Below, piece by piece: positions 1-12,395 of a stretch of DNA of 64,000 nt. Origin of the DNA: Trematomus loennbergii. Taxonomy: Eukaryota > Chordata > Actinopteri > Perciformes > Nototheniidae. Numbering within the stretch: position 1 is the stretch's first letter; every line of letters starts with the position of its first letter. The notes under the pieces are model-generated. The model did no database searches, was not told the DNA's origin, and worked only from the letters and a program-made list of their open reading frames with translations. The position numbers and the translations under genes are program-made. Where the stretch lies: assembly GCA_012861695.1 (NCBI GenBank), contig JAAOOA010000012.1, positions 2,478,770 to 2,542,769 on the forward strand. Direction: 5' to 3'.

Positions 1-353
1 CAGAGTCATGAACGTGTGGACAAGACGTGATTTTATATATCTAATAAAAGCGATAATTGGGAATGTTTGAAGTGGGGTTGTATGAGGTTCTTATCCATAG
101 TCAGTGTATTCAGTAGATGGATGTCAGCACCCCCCCCCCCCCTGTTTGGAGTAACAGATATTAGTACCAGCAAGAAGCTAAGCAATGTACTGCTGTGGGT
201 GGAGGCAGCAGAAAAACAAAAGCAACAAAATAGTATCAGTTAAAGTCAGTGCCATATCCTGATCCTCTAATAAACCCTCATTTTAAAGCGTCTTTGAGAA
301 CAAGGAAAAGAGCTATATAATTACCATGTAGTATTATTATTATTATTATTATT

Positions 354-659
354 GCTTTATGCTTTAATGTTCAAAAAGCTCTTTATTTTTCTGCCTTTGC
401 TGCAGCACCTCTTTTCACCCTCTGTCTGAAACCAGAGCCCAGTCTGCTCTGATTGGTTGCATTCACGTAAAAGGTGTTGGAGAGCTAGCCAATAGAAGTG
501 CGAGTGTTACATAGTGATGTCACTATGTCAAGGAAGTAAACAAAGGACTACAATCAAGGCGTTTAAGGCACATGGGATGTCAGACCATTAACATGCACAA
601 ACACCTATAACACACTACAGGAAAGGGAAAAGTCCAAAAAGCAAAATAGGGCCTCTTTG
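354..659 (+). mobile_element. TTAA-type MITE copy, 5' truncated
   Basis: This copy shares long blocks with copies near 5.9, 16.3, 32.0, 35.7, 44.8, 56.7 and 60.1 kb. Shared blocks include the 'cagagcccagtctgctct' segment, the 'gctagccaatagaa' segment and the terminal 'atagggcctcttt'. It lacks the outer 5' end and has a short internal deletion. It is non-coding. Confidence 0.8.
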
Positions 660-3017
660 TTTACTGAACAATGATGCACTCGTTGTAGCGAGTCAATACT
701 TTTTTATGTCCATGCTCAAAAATGTCAGCATCATTTTTCAACTGCAGTTGATTTCAAGACAATTCCCAGACATTATATAACCGGTATTGGCAAAAGGATT
801 GCCTTTTAATCTGTGCTCATTTCAAATTGAAAACAGCAAATGTATGCACTGATTTAAAAAAAAAAAAAGGTTTTGTTTTGCCAAAGTTACAGTTTTTTCC
901 AAGTAAGAACAGACGCAGTGCACACAGTTAACTGATATTTTTCAGGTTGCTAAAATATGTTTAGCTGCTGTCTCATCCACAGCAGTACATTGCTTAGCTT
1001 CCATATCGTACATCTTAGCAGTTTTTCAATTATGCAAGCGTGCCAAACGCCACCGCAGCAGGTAGTACACGGACCCTGCATTAGTACTTTAAGGCGTTAT
1101 TTCTGTCCACTTCTCCATCCTTCTGCAGATAGTTTTATTAATGACCGAAAAATGTAAATCAGTGAAAATAAACTTGTAACCAGGAAACATTTTCTTTCAT
1201 GCTTACACATAACTTTCCATTAATTTAAGCGAGGAAGTGTCACCTCGATGAAGCGCAAATAGAAACTCCTGATCAGAACTCCATTTTGGAGTGATGAATG
1301 TGTTGGAGTGTGAACGTGTGATCGTGATAATTGCTTCTCTCTCAGCCAAGTCTATTTTTGAGATTTCTTTTGCCCTGGTTTTTTACATGTATTTATAATC
1401 CATCATGTTAATAATCATTTACAGTCTTCTTGAGTTGTTGCTACGAAATTGATGGTTTCGCTCTCACCCTGTGCTTCCTGTGGTGCTGACAGCTTGAATG
1501 ACTTGCCCTCCATTCAGACTTTAAATTGTTAAAGTGTATCAATCACAGAAGGGCAGGAAGTACATGCCAAATTCGGTGTTCTCGTCAATGAAATGCATTC
1601 AAAGCCTGTTGAACTTCCTGAATTCTTGAAGTGGTGGATTTTCTGTGATTCAATGTTTCTTTAAGAACTAAAGCTCATATTGTAGCAACTCTTTAGAGCT
1701 GTCATCACAGAGTGGTTTTCAAAGAAAGTAAAGGCGACAGACATACAATACAAACCTTTTACATCTGCTGAAAAGGAGGGCTTTATTGATGGCCAAATAC
1801 AACCCACAGCCTGTCATCAGATGTTACTTCTTTAAAGCAATGAGAAGGGCACACAAATAAAGAAATACAGAAATCCAAAATGTAAAAGAACCAAACATTT
1901 GTTACTCTAGCTAGACATAGTCTGTTCCTGTAGGATTACATGGAGTATAATAAGAACAACATATGTTTGTAGGACCTTTAAGTCTAGTGTTCTTTGTCCA
2001 CTTTTGTCATAGTGGTGTATATATCTCTTTCACGAACAAACCCCACACATCTACAAACATAAAAACTTGAAAAAACGTGACAGAAACCTTTCTTTGGCTT
2101 TGTAATATTGCAGACAAATAGATCTGCGGCTAACACACGTTTTGTATTAACCACAGACCTTATTTCTGGAGTCTTACCAAAAACTAATTGAAAACATATT
2201 CACTTTGAGGCGAAGGAGCTTGGAAGTGCTAAAATGCTAGCTCATTTCTGGGTGTAAGACTCATTCCTTCTCCACTCTATCGCACCACGAGTCTTTTGTG
2301 ACCTTTATAATACCGAAACAGAATCTCTATTATTACCACCTCAGATGCCCACATGTTGACGTGGAAATGTGTCTATTTAATGCATCAGCTAGTGCAGTCA
2401 GTGGCCTCATCAGCATAACTGGTTATTTCTAACACAGTGGGAATGGTGGGACATTAGTAGAAAACTGAACTGCCTGTTGTTTTTCATTACTGGCTCAGTA
2501 CCTGATCCCCACTTTCTAATCTGAATGCATCATTGAGGAAACAGCCCTCTCACTGCAGATTGGCAGAACATTTAGTCGGCAGTGGTGATCCTGATAGGCA
2601 CTGCCACTTTAATCAGTGGAGGTAAATAAAGCCTCTTTCCCACTGGACAACAACTCTAACACCCACTAACGTCTGGCTTTTGTCTTTAGCCGTAAAGGTT
2701 ACAGTTGCCATTTATTCCCGGGCCAAATTCTGCAGTAGTCAGAATACTCATTTATCCCAAGGGAAATTAGGTTTTGTGACAGTTGCTCGCTTTAATATTA
2801 AAACAAAAAGTAGAAAGATATAATATAATAGAGTAAAAATATCTATAAAAACACAACAAGTTCAAGTAAGAATGTGCAATAAGAAGTCAAAATATAATTA
2901 AAGAATATATATTAACTGTGCACGACACTAATAAACTAAATTAAAACAAGATGAATGCCTCAAATGAACAGTGTAAAACAGTTATAAACCCATGTTATAT
3001 AACATTACATCATATTT

Positions 3018-3735
3018 AATTAAGCTGATGCTTTTATCCAAAGCGACTTACAATTAGTGCATTCAACCATGAAAAAAAGGGAAATCAGCTATTATTGTTA
3101 TCAATTATCTATCAATTAGCCAACTATTGTAAGTGCTAATGCATTGGCTTCAAATAAGCTAAAAGCTTTTTAAATACTACATACAGCATATCATTTCTTC
3201 TTCTTATTTTTTTTGTGCAAAGTTGCGGTTGAAACTGGTGGGTTGTCAGTCTGTGACAGAAGATGTGTAAACTTTCTGAAGTCCTGACATGTCTTGAGAG
3301 CTTGTTCCACCATTTTGGAGCCAGGATAGAAAACAGGCGTGTTTTTGTTGAGCGGTTCGTCTGTCCAACTCGCAGTGGCCTACTGACTATAATCCATCCA
3401 CAGCGTGATAGGCCTCCACCAGTGTCTTGAAGCGGATTCAGGCAGCAGCTGGTAGCCAGAGAAGGGAGCAGGGGAGTAGTTCAGTGTTGGAGAACTTGGG
3501 TAGGTTGAGAACCAGTCGAGCTGCTGCATTCTGGACGAGCTGCACAGGTTAAGGCACTTGCAGTAGTCAAAGGTATAGATGACACGATCCTGGACCAGTA
3601 CCTGTGTTGCCTTCAGAGTGAGGACGGGACATATTCTCCTGATGTTGTTGCAAGCGATGTTAGCAGGGAAGGACAGATGGTCGTCCAGTGTCACACCCAC
3701 ACAATAACAAAGGTGCAGATTTTGATAGAATCGTC
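3018..3735 (-). mobile_element. Degenerate LINE 3' fragment (L2/CR1-like)
   Basis: The segment opens with the module 'gcttttatccaaagcgac', which recurs in reverse complement in the SINE tail near 40.94 kb. On the minus strand, 3735-3540 reads as broken reverse-transcriptase-like peptide containing GVTLDDHLSF, then NIRRICPVLT and FDYC, matching the LGVxLDD...DYCN region of L2/Rex1-type LINE RTs. The reading frame degenerates after that. It is a dead fragment. The family call rests on recognising these motifs, not on a search. Confidence 0.7.
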
Positions 3736-5889
3736 TTATTAGTATTTCACATAACTGCATAGGTTATACAGCTATGGTATTATTATATTTATTAACATAC
3801 AATTATACGCTCATCAAAGCCACCAGACTCCGTTTGAAAAAACAACAATTTAACCTCGCTGATCTTCACTCAAACTCAACAAAAACTAAATATCTCACTT
3901 TGTTCTTCTCTCCACTGTTCCCACCACACCCAATCCTCTTTGAAAAAGAGTAAGGGATATACATAAGAAGATACCACTGTTAAATAACTCTCTGTGCCAC
4001 ATCATTAAAACATTAGAAAGCATATTTGTCTCGTGGCAATGGGAAATTAGTCTCTCCCCTATTTTGTTCTTCTTTTGATAAACTACATCTGCCTATACTC
4101 GCTCATTTTGATGGAAAAACGGTTAAAGGGGCCGTACACTCATCATCTACCTCAGTCCCTGTGTATCCTTCTTTAAGGAGCCATAACACACTCTATTGCA
4201 GTCAAAACAAAGGAAGCCAATAATATAAAATGAATGAAGTGAAGACATCCCAGCCTCAGCACCCACAGCAACAATGGTGCAACCACAACAGTCACTGATG
4301 CAAGAATAGCTTACAGTTTTATACATTGATGGACTATATTTCAACCTACTGATGCATGAGAGAGATATAAATGAACTGAGCCGGTATAGTAACCATATAT
4401 ATATTTCTTATGGCTGATTACTGTCCTTTTGTCTTTTAAACTAGTATTTCTTTTATTATTGTGTTGTGATATGACTTTTGTTTATGCTGTTCAATAAAAA
4501 CGTAATTGAAACAGAGTAGACATAACCCCATTTTAAAAGTCTCTGTATTGGCAACCTGTCTGATTCCGTATTTACTTGGATATACTTTGATTGGTTTTCA
4601 AAGCTCAAAATGCTCTTTGTCCTAGCCAGTGTTTATGCTAAAAAAAAACTAGTACTGGTCAACGTCTCGAAGAAGATTCCCCGAACAAATGGGAGAAATT
4701 TGGGGCAAAAATGATCTGCTTTTTTTAACTTGAATATGTTAAAACAAGAAAAATTCAACCTTGTTCAAGTTTTCAAGATGAAGAAAAAGATTTAAGATTT
4801 GAGGATTTAATGGCTTTATTGTCATATGAACAACAGTCACAGTGTTCTCGTTGGCAAAGACAAAGTTAAGTCCCAGTCTCTCCAACAGTTCAATTTATAA
4901 TTAATTTAATACATAAAGGAAAACATTCGTAAAATTGTGCAAGTGCAGAAATAGGCTTGGATGAGGCATCATTTTATCGTCCAGTCATATCAATGTAAGT
5001 AGTTCATTTCTGTAGACAATAACATGCCTTTATAAGTGATCATACATCCCTCATGAATTCAAACCCCATCAAAACAAACATTGAAGTAACTGTGCTAATC
5101 TGCTGAGAGCGCCTTGTGACGGGGCCAGCTTTTGTTACAAAGTCATCTCTAAACTGAGCAAACGCCTGGCTCTGCACAGTCATATTAGGAATCAGAAATG
5201 GCCCTGGTGTTATTTTAGAGAACATTAGTGAGCCGCAGACTTCGGTGCATATGGCCCTCATCTCATCTATGAATCAGCATTCTGCGTGTGTATCCTTTCT
5301 TACTGAATTATGACACATCTGTTCTGCCAGAGTTAGAATCAGAGTGGATATCTCTCTGAAGGTTGGATGTAAAAGTAAAGACAAAGGGTTAGTGGTCTGC
5401 CAATGAGACGGCTTCTGCTTCCTGGCTCTCAGAGAACAAATCATAAAAATATAATGCATGATTTTACACTCGGTTAATAAAAAAAAAATAAAAATTAAGT
5501 CTTCCATTGCTGAGTAACAGATTTAAAAGCCTCGCATGCATTGTAGATGTATGGCTTTATCTTGAATAGCTATGGGCTTAATACAGCAAAGTCCTTGTCC
5601 TGTTGCAAATGCGGTACAATGGATGATTCGCCAGCTTATTTCATTGTGTCCAATTTCCAAATTAGCTCACAGCTCTGGGGTTTGTCCCAGTCTCACTCCC
5701 CCACACATACTGTACGAGCGCTACTGTTCATTTTCTGATGTATTCCACACCAGTAGAGTTCATCATTGTGACCCAAAAACTTCACTCAGACACAAACAAT
5801 TTCTAAATATATCTGCTATTCTTTGTTACCTTGATTATAAACAACCAACAAGACGTCACTAACATATAGCCCGTATATTTTATATAACG

Positions 5890-6340
5890 TGCATTATTCA
5901 TCTTTCTTGTGTTCCCTTCCTCTAGTGGTTTGAATAGGTTTGTGTGCATGTGAATGGTCTGCAAAGGCTGAAATCCCTGTGTTCCCTCCAGAGGGAGTTT
6001 CTCTCCCACACACCTGCCTGCCTGAAACACCTCCATTGGACTCCTTTGTTTACTTCCGCAACATAATGACATCATAACGTAACACTTGAGCTTCTATTGG
6101 CTAGCGCTCAAACACATTGTACATGATAGGCTAAGGGGCAGGACATCTCTAACCAATTGACCAATCACATCAGCACAGGCCAGCTAACCAATCAGAGCTC
6201 TGGTTTCAGACAGAGGGTGAAAAGAGGTGCTGTAGCACAGGCAGAGAGCTTTCTGAACATTAAAGCATGGAGGCATGTCACAGTAGAGACATGAAATACA
6301 ATAAAGAAACCTGTAAATGAGCATAATAGGGGCCTTTTTA
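5890..6340 (-). mobile_element. TTAA-type MITE copy
   Basis: Reverse-orientation copy of the dispersed MITE. It contains 'ccctccagagggagttt', 'ttctattggctagcgct', 'ctaaggggcaggacatc' and a distal end 'aggggccttttTAA'. The proximal end is diverged, so the left boundary is approximate. Confidence 0.8.
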
Positions 6341-7239
6341 ATTAAAAAAAAACAAAAGTCGACTGGGGGCTGTAGATTTTGCACCAGGCTCCTGCCATTT
6401 TCCTTGTGACCGCAGCTTGACTGTCCTGAGGGGAAGAGGAAGCAGCATCAGTGAGATGCTGTAAGAGGCTGAGATTAGAGTGATATGTCCCAGTCAAATG
6501 CGTTATACATAATCCCCAACTTCAAAATAACAGAAATACGTGGGATTCTTCACTCTTAGTTTGTTGTCATGTTTATGACTTTAGGGAAAGGAGATCCTTT
6601 TTTACATTTATTTTGATGAGTGTTGTCAAATTCTTTTAGACAAGCTCTTATTGTGTGAATTTCCACATCAGACACGCTGAAAATTGATCAATTTCTCTGT
6701 GTCCATCATGTAAATAGTTTGTTGTGTTTGAATTGCTTTGTAGTTTGAAGTAATACAATGTGACTTGTGTTCTTATTATTTTACCCACACAGTAGAGATT
6801 CAACATTTGGTCTGAGAGCTTTTTCATTTTCTGTTTCTGACACTGCAGGTTTGTAAGGTAACAATCCACTGGCTGCCAGAGTGCATTACATTTCGACTAT
6901 TTTTTGGATTAAATAAAGAAGAGTTTTTACATTCAGTTTGAACAGATTCCATGAATTTTGTACAGACTGATGGACAAGTGAACGTTAGAAAACAACACAG
7001 CAAATCAATAATACCGCCAAACTACAAAAAAAGAGGATAGTTATCAGTGCTCTCCTCAAAAAATATTAGTCGACATACTCTCATGCAATGTTTTTGTCTA
7101 ATTGATTAAATTATATAATCCACAAATCTCCAACTGAGTTTCAAAACAACTGCTTTAAATCTTAGAAAAATGACTGGATTTGAGAAATCCAAGGATCCTC
7201 ACTGTTTTGCTTTTTTGTGTTTCTGCCCTGTGGTCTCAG

Positions 7240-7452
7240 CGGGCATGGAGAAGCCTGGAGTGGTGGAGCAGGTGGACCTGCCTCCGACCCTGGCTCTGGG
7301 CCTTGGCCTGCCCATATCTCTGAACAGCGTGGGCCGCGTCATCCCGGGCGTCCTGGAGGAGACCTCACTCCGAGACCAGCTGCGCTTCCTGCATCTCAAT
7401 GGCCACCAGCTCAGCTGCCTGCTCAAAGACAGCGTACCCGATTATGAAAAAG
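7240..7452 (+). CDS. pigg: PIGG internal exon: end of lumenal catalytic domain
   Basis: This exon encodes part of GPI ethanolamine phosphate transferase 2, which in the ER lumen transfers ethanolamine phosphate from phosphatidylethanolamine to the second mannose of the GPI precursor and is stabilised by PIGF. The peptide carries VVEQVDLPPTLALGLGLPIS, the conserved 'QxDxxxTLAxxLGLPIP' segment that closes the alkaline-phosphatase-like fold in PIGN/PIGO/PIGG enzymes. It continues through SVGRVIPG, then LRDQLRFLHLNGHQLSCLL and ends at PDYEK. The acceptor is ...ctcag|CGGGC (entry phase 1) and the donor is AAAG|GTAGGT (exit phase 1). The catalytic nucleophile and metal ligands lie in upstream exons outside the window. 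Similarity to human PIGG at this position makes the call secure. The ATG at 7245 is internal, not a start. Confidence 0.96.
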
Positions 7453-8165
7453 GTAGGTTTACAAATTCCCTGTGTCCTCACTGAAGGTTGGAAAGTCGCC
7501 ACCTCCTCTGACAGTGAGTCTGCAGTGGGATCAGTGGCTGCATTTGTTAATGTACACAGCGGTGTGAGCAATGCCAATAGAGGGAAGACAGTTCAATTTC
7601 AGAAAGAGTTCTTTACAGCCATTCTGTTCTTACTCTATTGAAGCTGTCAGAACTGGCAAACTCATAACAGGTCAGTTCCCATTACTCCTTCTTAAACTTC
7701 AAAAGCCATCTTTTTGAAATGCCAAAGAATAAAAGTCCAGCAGATATTCAAGATTCTGCTAACTACCTCTTATAAATCTTCTTTATGCTCAGTGACCTTC
7801 GACTTGCAGATGTTGAGATGTTGATGTTTACTTCATCACAGTTAAAGCTGCACTTATCAATATTTTTCTAAAAGACTAAAGAAAGAATTAATTAGAACAT
7901 TTGATTTATTGATTGCTATCAGGGAATACAGTATTTCATCAAATAACAAACAGTTGTTTCAAAAACACATTAGTTTTGCTAGCTTGGAAAAACAATCACC
8001 TTTGAGATATTAAGCACTAGGACATTAAACACCCTGATAAAAAAACATTGATCGCTCGTAAGCCATCCCTATTTATCCCTTTAAAGTCCATCTTTAGCCC
8101 CACCTATAGTGGAAGTAGCACTGCATGCTTGTTAGTGGTGTGATACTGCGCTTCATAGCCATGCA

Positions 8166-8290
8166 CAGGGTTCCCGCGGGGTCTTAAAAAGTCTTACATT
8201 TGATAATCTGAATTAAGGCCTTGAAAGGGTCTTAAATATGACAAAACAAATAAGAAAGGTCTTAAATATGATTTAGAAGGTCTTAAAAAT
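8166..8290 (+). mobile_element. hAT-like non-autonomous element, one end only
   Basis: The fragment begins 'cacagggttcccgcgg' and continues with repeated 'ggtcttaaa' phrases, a widespread fish repeat end. No matching opposite end is visible, and a different MITE begins 33 bp downstream. Superfamily assignment is from memory of the family's CAGGG-type terminus. Confidence 0.55.
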
Positions 8291-8322
8291 GATTGGATTT
8301 GAAAGGTACTTCTGTGTTGCGA

Positions 8323-9208
8323 TAGAGAGGCGAAGTCCCTCCCTTTCCGGTGGACCTCCATGGGACCTTATTTCGGAAAAATTATGTATTGAAGTAAATG
8401 GCGAGAGAAACGTTATCTTTCGATCCCGTTTGAATTGTGCCACGAATTACACATATGATGTTTGTCAATTTAAAAGATAATTTTGCAAGTAAACCGCTCA
8501 ATGAACTACATCTCTGGTCTCGCACAACGACACACGTCACCAAGATGACCGTCACTACTGTCTTGCCAAACAAGGGATTGACTACCCTCACTATCACCAC
8601 AATGAAACACGTCCAGAAGAATGTCATGCAAAGCTGCCTGCCTGCCTTCCTTTGATTCTCCCTGAACTGCCTGATCTTTTTAATGTTCAATGTTAACCAT
8701 TTGTGCAGATAGCATGAAGTAGAAAAGATCGCCGATGCTAATGTAGCGTAAGCGTTAGCATGTCTCCCCTGGGGGCATCCGGGCTTAAACGGTGTATGAT
8801 AGAATGATCACACCGGTGTGACAGTACTCTTCAAAGGGTTCACGAAATATGACTACTACTCTTACTGTTTAACATTTTGGGTTACTTCATGTTACTTCAT
8901 GTTAAGCCTAATACAAATGACAAGGCTAAGGCTGTAATGCTAACTAACGTGATCACTTACGCGACTCTGGGATTTGTAGTCTTTCTAGTTTTCATAGTCT
9001 TATATTTCAACAGTTTTATGACAAACTGTGACTTTTTTACATGAAAATGATTTTTTAAGATTGACAAACATCATATGTGTAATTCATGGCACAATTCAAA
9101 CGGGATCGAAAGATAAAATGTCTCTCCCCATTGACTTCAATACATAATTTTTCCGAAATAAGGTCCCATGGGTCGGAAGTAGATGGGCGGAACTTCGCCT
9201 CTCAATAG
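8323..9208 (-). mobile_element. Long-TIR MITE, copy 1 (886 bp)
   Basis: The ends are inverted repeats of roughly 150-200 bp. The left arm 'gagaggcgaagtcc...' (8326 onwards) is mirrored by '...cttcgcctctc' at 9203. Both arms share 'gatcccgtttgaattgtg' and 'acacatatgatgtttgtc'. The element is homologous to 14275-14948 but in opposite orientation: its left arm has the 'ggacctccatggg' variant found at the right end of copy 2. It has about 200 bp of extra central sequence and no transposase ORF. Confidence 0.85.
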
Positions 9209-9457
9209 ACTAGTGGTCCTATTTTCGCTCACTATGAATTACGAGCAAAGTTCAATTCCTGTGAAGACAAACCATTAAATTAGCTAAATCAAATGTAAAA
9301 ATGGCCCGAAAAAAACCACTAACGCTAATTGCGGAAAGCCGATCTATTCGTCATAATGCTCAACCCTACTCTTTAAGATGATAATAAGTCAATGTTGTGC
9401 TGCCCTCAAGTGGCCAGAAAAAAATATCTATTACAGAAAGTAAAATGAGAATACCCA

Positions 9458-9461
<4 letters not shown>

Positions 9462-9524
<63 letters not shown>
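9462..9524. repeat. (AT)n microsatellite
   Basis: About 63 bp of essentially uninterrupted AT dinucleotide, self-complementary and likely polymorphic. Confidence 0.98.
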
Positions 9525-9527
<3 letters not shown>

Positions 9528-11480
9528 ATAAGCTATCAAGACCACATACTGTATGTTAGCTCAGACTTAGACTCAGCGGATCATTGTTGATTTAGATGAT
9601 GGTTTTATTTGCATTCCACTCACAGTTTTGTGCACGCTGAAAAACAGAGATGGCACACTCTTAATGGACTCAGAAATGGTTTGCTATAAGTCCATCTCCT
9701 CATTATTCATACAGTGTTGTCGACTACATCAAAGCAGTGTTTAACCTGAAGCAGTCTGATTAACACGAGGGGAGAATCTCCTTACAAGTTCAATCGTTGC
9801 ATCACACCAAAGCTCATCAACACTGAAATCTTTTATTAAAAAAAACACCAATTGGAAATTAGAGCTTGTTTTGGATGAAGATAAAACTGGTCTTTAATGC
9901 TAGTTAACGGATTGAAAAAAATAAAGATTGATAATCCTCCACATTTTTCATTTTACGGTATGTTTTTCAATTTTGTTGCTGCTAAAATTCCTCTAAAACT
10001 GTCATAAATACTGTACTGACAATATGATACTATAGCAGGTTTATGTAGAAGAAAACCTAAACCTAGTCCCACCAGAAGCAAAGTATCTAAAAGAGAAACA
10101 GGAAGACCTTTTCCTGTCGTGTCAAGATGTAAATCTGTTTACTTATTTTTTTAAGTTTGTGAATAAATGACTTTACAGCTGCGAAAACTCCTCATGGACA
10201 AGCTGTCTGAGGTCTGTTCTTGAACATAAATGCTGCCCACTCTTTGTGCAAATGCATGCACATATCCTCGCTGTGTGCTGCTCCCTACTTTCATCTCGGG
10301 GTCACACTGTTTGTCAGAGTTATACATCTCGCATTCTCTCATCTGTCTGCCTCCTGTCTCTAGCTCTGGTCCTCATTTTCACAAACATTGCACACAACAA
10401 TGGCAGAGATTACCATTCCTCATGTTACATCGGTCAGTTAGTCATTTATGTCATTCTTTTAAATGAGACAGAGGGAAGGAGGAAGGAGTAAACACTTTGA
10501 TAACTGCCTTGTTTGGCAAATAATTGGACATGTAATTGGGCATTTCAAGATATATGTTTTCTCCCTTCTTTAACTGATCACTGGGTATTATTTTGACATG
10601 ATGACCAAATAATAGTTTGTGGTGCCGATGTTGCTAACAGACCTCAGCTGACGTTTAATACCGAGACATTTCTGAAATAAAATAAAACATCAACTCAGAA
10701 GATCTAAAAAAGTCCATAGCAAACATGAAAGGACACATTTTAATTTAACACCCAGGATATGAGAGAAAATCGGTGTGTAATCTTCACTGCATAATTAGTA
10801 GGATAAGCTTCAAATAGTGTCAATATGAATTGGATAGAAGATTAAAATACGTATGTAAGTCATAGTCAGTCTGACGGAGCATCTGCCCAACCAAGTGTTG
10901 TATACTCGTTTTTAGCAATGCTAGGGACATGGCCCTGACGTTTGTATATGGACAGTCGGACTTTAAACTATGTTGGATTACCATTACATTTAGGAAGATG
11001 CTAACATTTTTGTAGATCTTAATGAGGGTGACATTTGAGACTTCAAGTTAAATGTCTCAACAAACATTAGTTTGCATTTCAGTCAAATATAGCAAAGATA
11101 TTAAACTCACCCTCACTTTGGTAACCCCCGACTTGAAATAACTACTGCCAACATCTTGTGAAAATGTAAGTGACTTCACTGCTTTGCTTCTTTTCTAAAT
11201 ACCTCCAACGCTAAAGCTAAATTATAACTTTAGAGCTAATCAAAACATTTTAGCATGCGGAAACACCATACTAAAATGGTGACCTTTGTAAACATCTTAA
11301 CTGCTTAGCAACAGAAAGTGATGCTGCCTTTGATTTACCTCAGAAGTCAGCAGTCAGAGCTGGGAATGATGTCACACCCAACTTGTTTGCGCTCTAGTAC
11401 AACAAAGTGAGCTATATCAGTTCTCGCCATGTTAGCCATTGCTTTCAATAATAAGAAATCATGATAATTGATAACGCATA

Positions 11481-12395
11481 ATAATAATAATAATAGCTTT
11501 ATTTTATATAGCGCCTTTCAAGGGACCCAAGGTCGCTTTACAACTAGTATAGGAAAAAAAACAAACAAACATAACAAAACAAAAGTCGGACAGACAAGAC
11601 AACAGATCGATTAGGGGCCGAAAGCTTTGCAAACAGATGGAACTTGAGGGCCCTTTTGAAGGCGTCTAGTGTGGGGATGTTGCGAATCTCCGCAGGGAGA
11701 GCGTTCCAGAGGGTGGGGGCTGCCACACTGTAGGCTCTGTCCCCGAAGGTTCGCAGTTTGGTGCGGGGGATGATGAGCAGGCCAGAGTCTGAGGACCGCA
11801 GGTTCCGGGGTGGGGCATGTGGGTGAAGGATGTCCGATAGGTACTGGGGGGCAAGGGCATGTAGGGACTTGTAGGTGAGGAGGAGGATTTTGTATGATAT
11901 ACGGGACTTGACCGGCAACCAGTGTAGGTGGATGAGGGTAGGAGTGATGTGCTGCCACGGCTTTGTGTGCGTGAGTACCCTGGCAGCACAGTTTTGGACA
12001 TACTGGAGCCTGTCCAGGGTTTTTTTGGGAACCCCGAACAGGACACCATTGCAATAGTCCAAGCGAGTGGTGACAAATGCATGCACGAGGGTTTCGGCAA
12101 CCGACTCCGAGAGTGACGGTCGGAGTCTGGCAATGTTCCTCAGGTGGAAAAAGGCCGATTTGGTCACAGATTTGATGGGAATGGAAGGAAAGGGTGGAGT
12201 CAAGGATGACACCCAGGTTGCGGGCTTCAGGAGATGGGGAGATGGAGCAGCCGTCGACCTCAAGAGATGAAGTCACCAACCTTCTGGAGCAGGGCCTTGG
12301 GTGCCACAACCATGAGCTCTGTTTTATTGCTGTTCAACTTAAGGTAGTTGGAGGACATCCATGTTTTGATGTCATGCAGGCAGTTGATGAGAGAC
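11481..12395 (-). mobile_element. 5'-truncated L2/CR1-clade LINE, RT C-terminal part and 3' tail
   Basis: On the minus strand the sequence encodes the C-terminal part of a non-LTR reverse transcriptase. The order of blocks is: a 'KTELMVVAP' segment near 12310; GVILDSTLSFHSH near 12220; FFHLRNIARLRPSLS; LDYCNGVLFGVPKKTLDRLQ; HITPTLIHLHWLPVKSRISYKILLLTYKSLHALAP; and GDRAYSVAAPTLWNALPAEI. The upstream block and the main block lie in different frames, so at least one frameshift separates them near 12.2 kb. The element ends in a short 3' region and an (AAT)n tail at 11481-11495. 5' truncation and a microsatellite tail are typical of L2-type retroposition. It is not functional. Confidence 0.9.

Larger units (their letters stand above)
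1..7239. other. Intronic DNA upstream of the first visible PIGG exon
   Basis: No PIGG exon or other gene is recognisable here. The stretch holds MITE copies at 354-659 and about 5890-6340, a LINE 3' fragment at 3018-3735, a poly-C run near 128-142 and an (ATT)n tract near 332-353. Because the exon at 7240 opens in phase 1 in mid-protein, this region is inferred to be part of a PIGG intron at least 7.2 kb long. The rest is unique-looking AT-rich sequence. Confidence 0.75.
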
